From Metridium senile (Eukaryota > Cnidaria > Anthozoa > Actiniaria > Metridiidae): DNA of 64,000 bases. Location of the stretch: positions 3,272,935 to 3,336,934 of the forward strand of contig OX459108.1 of NCBI GenBank assembly GCA_949775045.1. Direction: 5' to 3'. Below, in pieces: positions 1-10,154 of this stretch (the first letter of the stretch is position 1; each line of letters begins with the position of its first letter). The position numbers and the translations under genes are program-made. Under the pieces are notes generated by a model. The model made no database searches. It worked only from the letters and a program-made list of their open reading frames with translations, and was not told the DNA's origin.

Positions 1-345
1 AGGTGTTCGGAATTAAGCCGCGCTCTTATCCCAAGTGCTGATAAGGTTAGGGAGAAATTCGTCTCGGGTAAATGAGACATTAGCCAATCTAACTCTTCTT
101 CACTTTGACAAGCTCAAATAATGTCTTACATGATGAAAACCAGCTAAAATGGGGTAGTCTAGTTTTTTTTCGGTGGTATTTATTACAATGGATGTACAAT
201 GTTTTTTTTTGTTACAAAAAAATTCAAAACGCGCGGGGAAAAATAGGCGTTTCATAAGGTGTCAAAACACTAAATAAACAACGTGGTTTTATATGTATTC
301 TAATTTCATTCAATAGATAGTTTTAGCGCTCAAAATAACGACCAA
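1..345. other. No recognisable gene
   Basis: AT-rich sequence with short homopolymer runs. I see no coding frame, RNA gene or clear repeat boundary before the tandem duplication that starts near 346. Confidence 0.5.
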
Positions 346-1259
346 AAATAAAACAACTATATAACGCATGTCACACAGTGCAATACCTACACACTGTTAA
401 CGTCAACATGGATGATCACAGAGCCAAATCAGAAGTGTATTACTCGTTTGAAAGCCTTGAAGTTCAGTACCTTGTTCTGAAACACTTTGATGGTACTGAT
501 ATTGATGAGCATTTTAATGGACCAATTCAATATCGCCTCATTATTTTTTATACTCAAGCTTATAATGTAATTATTTATGCTTTTATTCGTTTAGTTTTAG
601 AATAGTTATGCTAAAAAATAAATGTGGAGCTCTAGCTGTTACTGAGAAAAGATATCCTTATAATGTATTTATTTATGTATTTTATTATTTTAGTTTAAAA
701 AATAGAGCCAAAACATTTTATAAAACTCATTAAAGTTTGTTCATTTTATTTTATTTTATTTCGCAGGGTATATAATAAAGTTTTAGTATTCTTCTTTTAA
801 ATAAAACAACTATATAACGCATGTCACACAGTGCAATACCTACACACTGTTAACGTCAACATGGATGATCACAGAGCCAAATCAGAAGTGTATTACTCGT
901 TTGAAAGCCTTGAAGTTCAGTACCTTGTTCTGAAACACTTTGATGGTACTGATATTGATGAGCATTTTAATGGACCAATTCAATATCGCCTCATTATTTT
1001 TTATACTTAAGCTTATAATGTAATTATTTATGCTTTTATTCGTTTAGTTTTAGAATAGTTATGCTAAAAAATAAATGTGGAGCTCTAGCTGTTACTGAGA
1101 AAAGATATCCTTATAATGTATTTATTTATGTATTTTATTATTTTAGTTTAAAAAATAGAGCCAAAACATTTTATAAAACTCATTAAAGTTTGTTCATTTT
1201 ATTTTATTTAATTTTATTTCGCAGGGTGTATAATAAAGTTTTAGTATTCTTCTTTTAAA
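346..1259 (+). repeat. Two-copy tandem duplication, 453-bp period
   Basis: Positions 346-798 and 799-1259 are near-identical direct copies. Each starts at an AAATAAAACAACTATATAACG motif and ends in TTTTAGTATTCTTCTTTTAAA. Both contain a short frame with the peptide LKHFDGTDIDEHFNGPIQY. The first copy reads on through TACTCAAGC, where the second has a stop (TACTTAAGC). The same peptide recurs near 8,690 and 10,865, so this is one exon-like piece of a repeated element rather than a stand-alone gene. Confidence 0.8.
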
Positions 1260-1409
1260 AGAGCAATTAAACATTTTTACCGATGGGGGTAATTTGTTGC
1301 GGACATATTACTTGTCCGCTAATTCTACAAGACATTTAGATGTCTATATCTAATTAATTATTATTTTGTAAATACTGACAACAAGATAAGTCTTTGAACT
1401 TAATTAATA

Positions 1410-1618
1410 TGTAGTGCAAAATAAGGTTCTTTTTGAAATGCTTATCTCTCTTGTACTAACAAACCTTATCAATTGCTACCAAAAGAATACTGATTAGTGA
1501 TTATTTCACTGCAAAGTTTATTCTACTATGAGTGATCAACGTTAGACTAACTTGTTTCTTGTTCATAATGGCCGAGTTTACTGATTTATCTACTAATTCT
1601 CAACTTATTGGACATGTG
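1410..1618 (+). pseudogene. Repeated 5' gene module, copy 1 (first exon 1568-1618)
   Basis: A leader of about 150 bp precedes ATG at 1568. The 17-codon first exon (MAEFTDLSTNSQLIGHV) ends at a GTAAGC donor. The same leader and exon recur at 2541-2753 and 9956-10153. The next exon begins at 1662 after CTTAATCTACAG and reads FDYWSPPELL before going out of frame. I do not recognise the protein. Conservation of exon, splice sites and leader suggests that a formerly functional gene carried by an element was copied several times. Confidence 0.5.
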
Positions 1619-1661
1619 GTAAGCAAATTTGTTTTAAAGTTATCATTTTCTTAATCTACAG

Positions 1662-2178
1662 TTTGATTATTGGTCTCCGCCTGAGTTATTGGGTCAAGAA
1701 CATTGCACTATTGCGATACCTTACTCAAGCCCGAAATCCTTAAGTGTTTGGCCGGACAGACCGTCCATAACCTCGAAGATGTTGCCCCGCCATGTCTGTC
1801 TCTACGCCACCTAGACTGGACGCTCGCCTTCAAGGCACAAATCTATCTCAGCCATTTACAGTCCCATCTGGACCCAGGCGATACAGACACCAAAGAAAAC
1901 TGGCACGCCGAACTGGGCGAAGAGTAAGGAATTACCAGTTCTTGGTTTTAATTCGGGAAAATATGACCTTAACGCTGCGAAGCAGTTCCTTTTACCTTAC
2001 TTGGAGAAAAAAAGAAGTGATCCAGTTTACTATCAAGTGCATCAACAACACAATGTGCTTGAAGACAGAACATCTGAAATTCCTCGACATAATAAACTCC
2101 TTGGTGCCAGGTTTTAGCTATGGCCAGTTTCTAAAGGCTTATGAATGCCCACTGACTAAAGGTAATTTTCATTCCTAA
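1662..2178 (+). pseudogene. Broken Polinton-type family-B DNA polymerase fragment
   Basis: Two adjacent frames carry family-B polymerase exonuclease-region signatures. From 1926 one frame reads LPVLGFNSGKYDLN, the Exo II-like FNSxKYDLN motif. From about 1996 a different frame reads TEHLKFLDIINSL and then PGFSYGQFLKAYEC, typical of protein-primed polymerases of Polinton/Maverick elements and related viruses. The two halves are separated by a frameshift near 2000-2020, and the reading stops after the Exo region at a GTAATT sequence. The polymerase core motifs are absent, so this is a decayed fragment. The family assignment rests on motif recognition only. Confidence 0.6.
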
Positions 2179-2224
2179 ATATATTTTCCACTCTTTATCA
2201 TTTTGTTTTTCTTTTCTTTTTCTT

Positions 2225-2395
2225 CTTCTATTAATGAAATATACATTTATTTTGTTTATTTGTTCATTTCTTCTTTCATTCATTGATTCATTAAATCATT
2301 CATTCGTGTGTCATTCATTCATTTTTTTTTCATTCATTCATCAATTCATCTATTTATTCATTCATCCATTTATTTATTCGTTCATTCATTCCCTA
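2225..2395 (+). repeat. TTCATTCA-type tetranucleotide repeat
   Basis: Imperfect TTCA/TTTA repeats. The small open frames here are artefacts of this composition. Confidence 0.85.
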
Positions 2396-2455
2396 CTGAA
2401 CACACATCTTTACCTTTTGAGGCGGTATTTGTTCACAAACCTAATAGAACAATAG

Positions 2456-2966
2456 CACACACAAAACGTTTGGTTAAAAAAAAAACGTTTTAAAATTGAC
2501 TATTGAAAACTTTATGTGTTCTTGTTTGTCTTGAACGTAAATAATGTAGTGCGAAATAAGGTTCTTTTTGAAATGCTTATATCTCTTGTACTAACAAACC
2601 TTAAAAAATTGCTACCAAAAGAATACTGATTAGCGATTATTTCACTGCAAAGTTTATTTTACTTTGAGTGATCAACGTTAGACTAACTTGTTTCTTGTTC
2701 ATAATGGCCGAGTTTACTGATTTATCTACGAATTCTCAACTTATTGGAGATGTGGTAAGCATATTGTTGATCAGTTCTTTTTTTTAATCAGATTTGTTTT
2801 AAAGTTATCTTATTCTTAATCTACAGTTTGGTTATTGGTCTTCGCCTGAATTATTGGATCAAGAAGATATGTTATTGGAGATGATCAATTGGTACACAAG
2901 ACCTTTTGCAGTGTGATGAATTTTCTACAAAAGATATTTAACAAGATTCCGAATGATTCTCAAGCT
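2456..2966 (+). pseudogene. Repeated 5' gene module, copy 2
   Basis: The same leader as copy 1 precedes ATG at 2704 and a 17-codon exon with GTAAGC donor. The second exon starts at 2827 (FGYWSSPELLDQED) and soon meets a stop in frame. In another frame the sequence continues with GDDQLVHKTFCSVMNFL to a GTAAGT donor at 2967. A preceding segment (2456-2540) is shared with 9870-9955, so the duplicated block is larger than the exon. Protein function unknown. Confidence 0.5.
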
Positions 2967-3142
2967 GTAAGTTAATTAAAACAAGTTATTATATATATAT
3001 ATATGTGTAAATAAATATATATATATTAAGTAAAAAAATAGGACTGTAAACTGGGTCCACATTAGTATTTATTTTTAAGCTATGAATAATTGATTTTTTA
3101 AAATTCCATCACAAAAAGTGCTGACGTAAGATTTATATAGAT

Positions 3143-3900
3143 TTGCTTTCATTGAGCTATACAACTCACTTCATTTTTATCCACACCAGCTTTAAAATGT
3201 TTTCCGATTTACTGAAAGGGGACTCACCCTTGCTAACAGAACCACGCGACCTTGTGAGACAGAGAAGATTCAAGACAATAAACAAGACTAAAATACTCCT
3301 ACATGAGAAGATTTGTACAAGCAATACGGCGAACACACGAGGAGCTTCAAGAGGAGGACGAGGAAAACTTCCAGTACTCAAGAAGGACCGAGACCAGTCC
3401 AACCCCGAACACGTTAGCTGTGCTGAAGAAACAATGAAGAATATGTTTCAACCCCAGACGCGAAAATAAACTTGTCCAACATGGATTCCATCAAAGACTC
3501 CAGCGACAGTGACAACTCGGATCATATAGACCCAAAAATATCCTTTAAACCAATCACATACGTAGCCGAGCCTACAAACGACGAGTCAACCATCCAAGGT
3601 ACCAACGAAACAGACGAAATCTCAGAGATATTAGATGATAATCAGGGCTGGGACGACTCTGGACACCAGACAAACATGGAAATTAACACAGGCAGCCCAC
3701 CTGATTGGCCGGACCATGGCCATTTCGGTTTATATAGTTTACGTATTGCCGGCTCAAGGAGAGTTATATACAAGTGTAGTGACAAGTGCGAATCAATTCG
3801 CAATCATGACTAACACAATTCATTGCGACAAAAACAAGAAAGAAAAAATACCAACGAAAAGCCAAAAGATATCTTAAACGTTCAGGAAGAGAATTAAAAA
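3143..3900 (+). pseudogene. Unrecognised coding remnants left of the Harbinger element
   Basis: Two successive frames (3143-3469, then 3472-3813) look protein-like: the first is basic, the second is rich in Asp, Glu, Ser and Asn and ends in a Cys/His-containing stretch (YKCSDKCESIRNHD). The frame is then lost, but coding-like sequence rich in Lys and Asn continues to about 3900. The last part faintly resembles a degenerate C2H2 finger. I cannot name the family. The pieces probably belong to the same decayed element as the flanking polymerase fragment. Confidence 0.3.
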
Positions 3901-4058
3901 ATAAGACCCCTGACTTTGACAAAGTCTAGAGAATACAGAAACAGGTGCCCACGTTCCTTCAAGCGACCATTGAAGAAGCGAAATCAAATAAGTTAGAGAG
4001 TGTCTGTAAAGTATAAGGTAACAATAAAAAATTTTTTTTTAACCACCGACAACATGGT

Positions 4059-4114
4059 ACATATTAGAGACTTTAAGATACGAACGCTACGGTTCATGAC
4101 TACGGTTGGCCGCG
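4059..4114 (+). repeat. Harbinger left terminal inverted repeat
   Basis: Matches the reverse complement of 7679-7734 with a few mismatches. It includes AAGATACGAACGCTACGG and ends in CCGCG. Confidence 0.8.
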
Positions 4115-4214
4115 TCTTGGGAAGCCTGGGCTGAGTACGGTTCACCATGGCGGGAAAGTTGGACTGTTGTTTACGTTAAGATTTTTCAACTACGGTCAAG
4201 GAGTTTGAGGAAAA

Positions 4215-5297
4215 ATGTCGTTTGAAGAAATTAGAAATGCAATTACCATAAGCTACGCTGAAGGTTTTCTGAGTGACGAAGAATTTTTGGTTCTTTATGA
4301 AGAGTATATGCCAACAAATCGCTCATATCCTTACTGGGAATACGAACCTTTCGTCTTGGATAACTTCACTTCTTCAGAGTGCGAATCGCACTTCAGAGTC
4401 TGTAAGGAAGATATTCCACCTCTTTGTGATTATCTCCATATTCCTGACCGCTTTATCTGCTCTCAAGGAACTGTTTGCAATGGGTTGGAAGGTCTATGCA
4501 TGCTTTTAAAACGACTGGCTTACCCTTGTCGCTACTTTGACATGATTTCAACCTTCGCTCGTCCGGTGCCTGAACTATGCATGATCACAAACACTGTGCT
4601 TGATTGGATGCATGACAATCATGGTTTCCGTTTAACGTCCTGGAACCAACCTTTTCTTTCCCGAATATCACTAGAACAGTATTCACAAGCCGTAGCAAGA
4701 AAAGGTGCGCCACTTCGCAATTGTTTTGGTTTCGTTGACGGCACTGTTCGCCCTATATGCAGACCAGGAGAAAACCAGAGAATAGTTTATAATGGCCACA
4801 AACGAGTACATGCACTCAAATATCAAGCAATTGCTATCCCTAATGGTTTGATAGCTAATCTATATGGTCCTATTGAAGGTTGTCGTCATGACGCTGGGAT
4901 GTTAAGAGAGTCAAATCTTTTAGTTGACCTAGAAAGAGTAGCCTTCAGTCCAGCAGGGAATGTACTATGTATATATGGGGATCCTGCATACCCTTTGAGA
5001 CCAAACTTGATGTGTCCCTATCGAGTGGGGGAGGTACCTGTTGTTACAGCTGATATGAAAGCGTTCAATACGGCCATGAGTTCTGTAAGAGTTAGTGTGG
5101 AATGGCTATTTGGTGAAGTTTCAGAATACTTTAAGTTCATTGATTTCAAGAAAAACCAAAAGTTACAGCTAAGTGCTGTAGGAAAGCAGTACTTGGTGTG
5201 CGCACTATTCACAAATATTCTCACCTGTTTATATCGTAACAAAACCTCAGAGGCTTTTCAAGTTGATCCTCCAACAGTTGATAGCTACTTATCATAG
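4215..5297 (+). CDS. PIF/Harbinger DDE transposase (HARBI1-like)
   Basis: A 360-residue uninterrupted frame starting at an ATG with favourable context (AAAATGTCG). The C-terminal half is the DDE_Tnp_4 nuclease: the first Asp is in FGFVDGTVRP (about residue 175), the second in GCRHDAGML (about 226) and the Glu in VSVEWLFGE (about 296). A conserved GDPAYP lies near 255. The N-terminal half is the usual helical region. Length fits the family (about 350-400 residues). The protein would cut and paste the element with help from the Myb-like partner encoded convergently. No stops or missing catalytic residues are seen. An AATAAA lies about 250 bp downstream (5549). Confidence 0.93.
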   Translation: MSFEEIRNAITISYAEGFLSDEEFLVLYEEYMPTNRSYPYWEYEPFVLDNFTSSECESHFRVCKEDIPPLCDYLHIPDRFICSQGTVCNGLEGLCMLLKRLAYPCRYFDMISTFARPVPELCMITNTVLDWMHDNHGFRLTSWNQPFLSRISLEQYSQAVARKGAPLRNCFGFVDGTVRPICRPGENQRIVYNGHKRVHALKYQAIAIPNGLIANLYGPIEGCRHDAGMLRESNLLVDLERVAFSPAGNVLCIYGDPAYPLRPNLMCPYRVGEVPVVTADMKAFNTAMSSVRVSVEWLFGEVSEYFKFIDFKKNQKLQLSAVGKQYLVCALFTNILTCLYRNKTSEAFQVDPPTVDSYLS

Positions 5298-5346
5298 ATA
5301 CAAGAACCTTGTTTTCTGTGTAATTTATTGTTTCTATGATTACTTA

Positions 5347-5466
5347 GGCCTAGTTTATATGGCGAATCTCACATGTGCCGGATGCAATTAGATCAAAGAA
5401 GAACACCTAATATTGTTTGAATTGTATTTGGCACATGTGAGATTCAACTTATAAACTAACTAGACC
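5347..5466. repeat. Short inverted repeat inside the Harbinger element
   Basis: TAGTTTATATGGCGAATCTC followed by ACATGTGCC pairs with GGCACATGTGAGATTCAACT followed by TATAAACTA. Arms are about 30 bp around a spacer of about 60 bp. It lies 50 bp after the transposase stop and may be a nested MITE or a 3'-UTR hairpin. Confidence 0.7.
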
Positions 5467-5961
5467 TTACATTGCAAAATAGAAGAGTAAAGAATGAAAA
5501 AAATTAAAAACCATCAGTAAACAAAGAGATGTCTTAAAAGGTCTTTGCAATAAAGTAATCAAGACAACCAACAGTAATCAGGGATTCACTTTTACCATTA
5601 TTATTAGTATAATAGGTATATGAAGCAAATACTCTACAGGCATTTCAAGTTTAGCCTCCAACAGTTGACAATTATTAATCTTACAATAATATCTTGTATT
5701 GAGGTATTCATGCTATTTTGCAAAGGCCATATGTATCAGTCTCCAGTATTTAAAAATTCATTATCAACTGCTTGTCAATCACAACAGCAATTAACAGTTT
5801 TTATTCAAGATAACAAATTAAAGTTATATATCATAATATATTTACAACCTCAAGGAATGAAAAAGAATTCAAACAAATGCTTTTCTTTATTTTGAACAAT
5901 GCTTTTTTCATTCTGTATAAATTAACTCAAGATATATGAGAACTATACAAGTGGCATTTCA

Positions 5962-6236
5962 ATAAACCTGGGTACTGCTAAATTTAAATCTACTTAAGTG
6001 TAAATAGACCATGCTGAGACTTTAATAAATAAATAAATATATATATATATATATATATATTTTTTGTATATACAAATACTTTTAGTAGCCAGGGTTAAAG
6101 AAATGACTCTATAACCATAACCTTAGTTTGCTCGTATTCCTACAGAATATCAATGTGTGATTAAACCTCGACACTGCTAATTAGTTGTTTTTGTTTTTTA
6201 TTTGCTTAATTAGTAGTGCCTAGGTTTATTAAAATA
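5962..6236. mobile_element. Probable nested MITE between the two Harbinger genes
   Basis: The ends AATAAACCTGGGTACTGCTAA and TTAGTAGTGCCTAGGTTTATT are imperfect inverted repeats about 270 bp apart. An (AT)n run at 6037-6062 lies inside. It occupies the convergent gap between transposase and Myb-like stop codons. Confidence 0.5.
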
Positions 6237-6312
6237 ACTATAACATGCAATTAAAACAACAAGTGTTTGTTAATTTAACTTTCATATAAATACAACATTA
6301 AAGTACAAAAGC

Positions 6313-7000
6313 TTATTTTGATAGTTTACCTAAAACATCAGCCATAAATTTAAACTGCTCCTGTTGCATTTTGAATTGCTCCCTTTGCTGTTCTGCTTGT
6401 AGATGCAATTCTTCCCTGCGTAATTCTAGCTCTTGCTTTCTCAGCTCTGTTTCCCTTTCTGTCTTTTCTGCCAAGTACTGTAGGGCGTCAGAGCCCCCTC
6501 TTCTTTTCCTTCTTTTTACAGATGGTTTTTCTTTTTCACTTTCTCCCTCGGATTCTGACCCAGATTCATCATTACCATTGCTTTTAGCCTTTCGCCATGT
6601 TTTCATTGCCTTATCTCTAGTGTTTAGAGCATCTTGTCTCTTTTTTTCTTCCTTTTTCCCATCTTTTGCACTAGCAGGAATCGGTGTAATTTTCATTCTT
6701 TCTATTATGTCTTCTAATATCTGCTCAGTTTCTGTTGGAGGATCAGGAGCTGTACCAGTTGCTGCCTCTTCTGCATTGATTTTCCTTTTATGATCTGACA
6801 ATAATTTGCTGAAACGTTCCCTAACACTTCTTTGATCTCTAGGCTTGCTTGAGAAGTGGGCATATCGATTTATCTTCTCTGCAACTTCTGACCATTTTAA
6901 ACCTGTCTCTTTAGTCCCAGGTTTGTAGAGGTAGGGTTCCACTACAAGCACTTCTCTTAGAAAGAGTCTGTCCCTTTCTTCAGTCCATTTAAATGTCCCA
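6313..7000 (-). CDS. Harbinger Myb/SANT-like DNA-binding protein, exon 3 (main exon)
   Basis: Main exon of the element's second gene, 228 codons plus stop. It begins after a polypyrimidine tract and AAG on the minus strand. Domain order: a Myb/SANT-like region (FKWTEERDRLFLREVLV through WSEVAEKIN and SVRERFSKLLSDHKRK), an acidic/basic linker with a KRRKRRGG nuclear-localisation-like cluster, and a C-terminal Glu/Gln/Arg-rich coiled coil. In known Harbinger systems this partner binds TIR DNA and brings the transposase to the nucleus. The open frame extends upstream through the intron to 7137, but the phase-consistent join to exons 2 and 1 gives a better N terminus, for a 249-residue protein. 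Confidence 0.85.
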
Positions 7001-7206
7001 CTTAAAATTAGAAGATAAACAGAGTTGATTGAATCAAATACGAAAATAGCACAACAAAATACAGTGTGTGTATAATAAGCTGATTGGCGTCTGTCAAGAC
7101 CTACTAGTTGTAAAAATGATAGAGTAAACACACTCATTCATTCGCATAATTAATCAACACTTAATCGGCAAATAATAAGAAATAAGTTAAAAAATAAGTT
7201 ACTTAC

Positions 7207-7242
7207 TTATTTCGCTGTGCGTCATCTGATTGTTGGCATGAA
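7207..7242 (-). CDS. Harbinger Myb-like gene, exon 2
   Basis: A 36-bp exon with acceptor TTTTTAG and donor GTAAGT on the minus strand. It enters in phase 2 and leaves in phase 2, adding SCQQSDDAQRN and joining in frame to the exon ending at 7000. Too short to be detected as an open frame. Confidence 0.65.
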
Positions 7243-7407
7243 CTAAAAACAAAAAATTTAGTTTTAAGTGTGTTGTTGTTGTTATTTTTTGCGTTGGAAG
7301 TTGTTTCAAAATATATGAGAAAAATATACGTAATTAGGCTCAAACTAAACTACAATTTAACTCGATATCCTTTGAATTTAGCAGAAAAGTTCAGCTTCTA
7401 AGCTCAC

Positions 7408-7433
7408 CTGTTGTCTGACTTTTTGGCCGCCAT
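7408..7433 (-). CDS. Harbinger Myb-like gene, exon 1 (start codon)
   Basis: ATG at 7433 reads MAAKKSDN and then reaches a GTGAGC donor in phase 2, which fits exon 2. The ATGGCGG context is favourable for initiation. Confidence 0.65.
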
Positions 7434-7678
7434 GCTCAAAGTCTAAAATTCAAGAAAAACAATATCGTGAGACAAACATTTTGGCTTCAGGGCCTGAATT
7501 ATGAATACAAAAAACATTCAGCGATGTAAATACGGTTAAAAAAATCAAAAATAACTGAAAGAATGTCTAATATTGTCACCGCTACGCCAACTTACCTCAG
7601 AACACACCGTCGCAGAAATGGAACGGTGGCATTTACATTTCCAGTCATGCGTACTGCAACTCGACCCAGGCCATATGT

Positions 7679-7734
7679 CGCGGTCAACCGTACTCATTTA
7701 CCGTAGCGTTCGTATCTTAAACACTCTAATATGT
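7679..7734 (-). repeat. Harbinger right terminal inverted repeat
   Basis: Reverse complement of the left TIR at 4059-4114, with the same core and an outer ACATATTAGAG. Confidence 0.8.
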
Positions 7735-7828
7735 GACAACTTCAAGACCTTAATGATCAAAAACACTTGTTTCATTTCTTTTTAAAACAATTATGCCATT
7801 CATTCATTTAAGTTTTTATTTTTTGATT

Positions 7829-8032
7829 GACACTGGATATATGTCCAGAAGAAAAACTAGACGAGCAAGGTTATTACTTAGACACTGGAATATATCCAGA
7901 AGAAAAACTAGACGAGGAAGTGTATTACATAGACACTGGAATATATCCAGAAGAAAAACTAGATGAAGAAATATATCATTCATATTGACACTCGTGTATA
8001 TCCAGAAGAATTAAAAGGTAGATCAAGTGCTT
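7829..8032 (+). repeat. Coding minisatellite, about 51-bp unit
   Basis: About four units start with GACACTGG or GACACTCG at 7829, 7881, 7932 and 7987. The middle units read as a 17-residue acidic repeat, DTGIYPEEKLDEEVYY. The last unit diverges and leads into the 7985-8750 duplication. Period is a multiple of three and the reading is largely kept, so it was probably part of a protein before decay. Confidence 0.7.
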
Positions 8033-8750
8033 TTTACAAAGAAAAACATTTCTTTGAGGAACTTTGGGTTTAATCTTTGACAATCAAAGTATTATTTGTT
8101 GGATCATATTTGTAAAATATACATATACATCCTAACAGAAGAAGTAAAATATGAATATTTCCTTGAGGAATTGTGGGAGTAATCCTTTTTGATATACTTA
8201 AAACTATCTTATATTATTATTTTGACAAGGAAAACTGGCACGCCGAACTGAACGAGGAATAAAGAAGAAAGGAAATGTTTTTATATTTTTATATTATATT
8301 AAAAAATTTTTTTTTAATTTGAAAGCTATAAAAGTAATTATAACTCATTCAAGGTTGACAACAGCATACCCTATTTGGGAAGAAAAACTAGAAAATGGCC
8401 ACTTAAGAGATGAACCCGAAGAAGATGAATTTGATGAAGAGGGATATCATATAAACAAGTTTTAGTTTTTTAGAAATTAGGTTTTTTTTAGGAATCAAAA
8501 ACTAGACTGTATGCATATACATTTTTAAACTATGAATTAATTGGTTTCAAAATCCCATCACAAAAAGTGCTGACATAAGTGGTCTATAGCTTTAGGTATA
8601 GTAGTGCTGTCCATAGCAACGACATCAAAGCTATAAAGACGAGGGGGGAAAACGAAAACCCTGAGGACATTGAAGTTCCTGACTTTGTTCTGAAACACTT
8701 TGATGGTACTGATATTGATGAGCATTTTAATGGACCAATTCAATATTGCC
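7985..8750 (+). repeat. Segmental duplication copy A (partner 10155-10923)
   Basis: About 770 bp are shared almost base for base with 10155-10923, starting in GACACTCGTGTATATCCAG and ending in GGACCAATTCAATATTG. It includes one acidic C-terminal module (8320-8465), an NWHAELNEE stop module and an LKHFDGTDIDEHFNG exon. High similarity indicates recent duplication. Confidence 0.85.
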
Positions 8751-9020
8751 TCATAATTTTTTATACTAAAAGCTTATAATGTGATTATTTGTTTTTATTC
8801 GTTTAGTTTTAGAATAGTTATGCTAAAACATAAATGTGGAGTTCTAGCTGTTAATGAGAAGAGGTATGCTTATTTGAAAGCTATAAAAGTAATTATAACT
8901 CATTCAAGGTTGACAACAGCATGCCCTATTTGGGAAGAAAAACTGGAAAATGGCCACTTAAGAGATGAACCAGAAGAAGATGAATTTGATGAAGAGGGAT
9001 ATCATATAAACAAGTTTTAG
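8579..9020 (+). pseudogene. Acidic-tail gene fragment, fullest copy
   Basis: The segment reads VPDFVLKHFDGTDIDEHFNG, is interrupted near 8778, then continues as LKHKCGVLAVNEKRYAYLKA and ITHSRLTTACPIWEEKLENG and ends with the acidic tail PEEDEFDEEGYHINKF and a stop at 9020. The last exon occurs four times (8320-8465, 8872-9020, 10491-10637, 10930-11063), each with the same stop. I do not recognise the family. The high acidity resembles no catalytic domain known to me; a structural or regulatory protein of the surrounding element is possible. Confidence 0.45.
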
Positions 9021-9021
9021 T

Positions 9022-9330
9022 TTGTTTTCGCTAGCATGTTATCCCTGCTTTTGTAAACAAGGCGAATGCCTGGAACTATTTAACTCAAATGCCAACAAGC
9101 AATACATAAGATGCAAGGGAAGGAAATGCAGCTTTTTTACAAAAGCCGATGACTTCAACGAGTACATCAATAATTTTACAGAGAAAGTTAACCATGAATT
9201 CAAGCAGGACCACCCAATGTGCAATCACAGAGCACAGGCAAGGTTGTGGCTCTCAAAAAGCGAAAAAATCCTGGGCGTGGATTTTTCAAGTGTGGGTTTT
9301 TTCTTAGCACTAAAGCCATGTAATTTGTAG
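9022..9330 (+). pseudogene. GRF-type zinc-finger remnant
   Basis: A 102-codon frame immediately follows the acidic-tail stop. It has a CxC...C-x4-C arrangement (CFCKQGECLEL and YIRCKGRKCSFF) like a GRF zinc finger, a domain that binds single-stranded nucleic acid in topoisomerase III, APE2 and many mobile-element proteins. A second, truncated copy starts at HPMCNHRAQARLWLSKSE and is lost after ILGVDF. There is no clear splice site or convincing start, so I read it as a fragment. Confidence 0.45.
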
Positions 9331-9423
9331 ATTTTTATAAATAAAATCGCTTTGTACCATATTTCTTGTACCATATATCTATAGGTTTAATAGTTACCGC
9401 TGTTAACCATATTGTCAAGAGCA

Positions 9424-9900
9424 ACTTACTGGAGATGTGGTAAGCATATTTGTTGATCAGTTCTTTCTTTTAATCAGATTTGTTTTAAAGTTATCTTTTT
9501 CTTAATCTACAGTTTGGTTATTGGTCCTCGCCTGAATTATTGGATCAAGAACATTTCACTATTGCGATACCTTACTCCAGTATCTACTTCAGTTAATATC
9601 CGTTCTTTCAACAATGGCTCAAGTTATTGTCTTAGCCGATGGTTTTCAACATGGAGAGGAAGAACTCCAATTCGCAAAACTTGCTGTCTTGGATGGCGAG
9701 TCGGGCCATATAATAGAAAAAACTTTTTCTACCCAACGGCTGACAACCTTACCAGCCCTGGTTACATATCAGTATCAGCGGCAGCTTCATGGTATGCGAC
9801 CGGGGACACGCGGGCTCCCACAAGCTACCGGGCTACTTAGAAGCCCTACATTCGATCCACAAAGGCATCCACACACAAAACGTTTGAAAAAAAAAAACGT
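9424..9900 (+). pseudogene. Module copy with a small unrecognised frame
   Basis: 9424-9560 repeats the intron and second exon of the 5' module (donor GTAAGC, acceptor CTTAATCTACAG, FGYWSSPELLDQEHF). From ATG 9614 a frame reads MAQVIVLADGFQHGEEELQF and contains YQYQRQLHGM before decaying into sequence shared with 2456-2540. Function unknown; it could be a fragment of an element-encoded protein. Confidence 0.35.
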
Positions 9901-9955
9901 TTTAAAATTAACTATTGAAAACTTTATGTGTTCTTGTTTGTCTTGAACGTAAATA

Positions 9956-10153
9956 ATGTAGTGCGAAATAAGTTTCTCTTTGAAATGCTTATATCTCTTG
10001 TACTAACAAACCTTAAAAAATTGCTACCAAAAGAATACTGATTAGCGATTATTTCACTGCAAAGTTTATTTTACTTTGAGTGATCAACGTTAGACTAACT
10101 TGTTTCTTGTTCATAATGGCCGAGTTTACTGATTTATCTACGAATTCTCAACA
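9956..10153 (+). pseudogene. Repeated 5' gene module, copy 3 (truncated)
   Basis: Leader and ATG (10,116) match copies 1 and 2, but the exon breaks after TTCTCAACATATTGACACTC and jumps directly into the second large duplication. The junction at about 10,153 marks a rearrangement breakpoint. Confidence 0.55.
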
Positions 10154-10154
10154 T

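Larger units (their letters stand above)
4059..7734. mobile_element. PIF/Harbinger DNA transposon, apparently complete
   Basis: A 3.7-kb element bounded by imperfect 56-bp terminal inverted repeats, containing a plus-strand DDE transposase and a convergent minus-strand Myb-like gene. This two-gene layout is characteristic of PIF/Harbinger elements. The best-conserved inner TIR core, GATACGAACGCTACGG, is flanked by TTAA on both sides (4073-4076 and 7717-7720), and TIR similarity continues outward to ACATATTAGAG. The family's usual 3-bp TWA target duplication cannot be placed with certainty. Both coding regions are open, so the copy may be young. Confidence 0.85.

Noticed and set aside
6371..6793. 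Plus-strand Ser/Leu-rich frame
   Set aside because: Antisense shadow of the Myb-like gene's coiled-coil exon.
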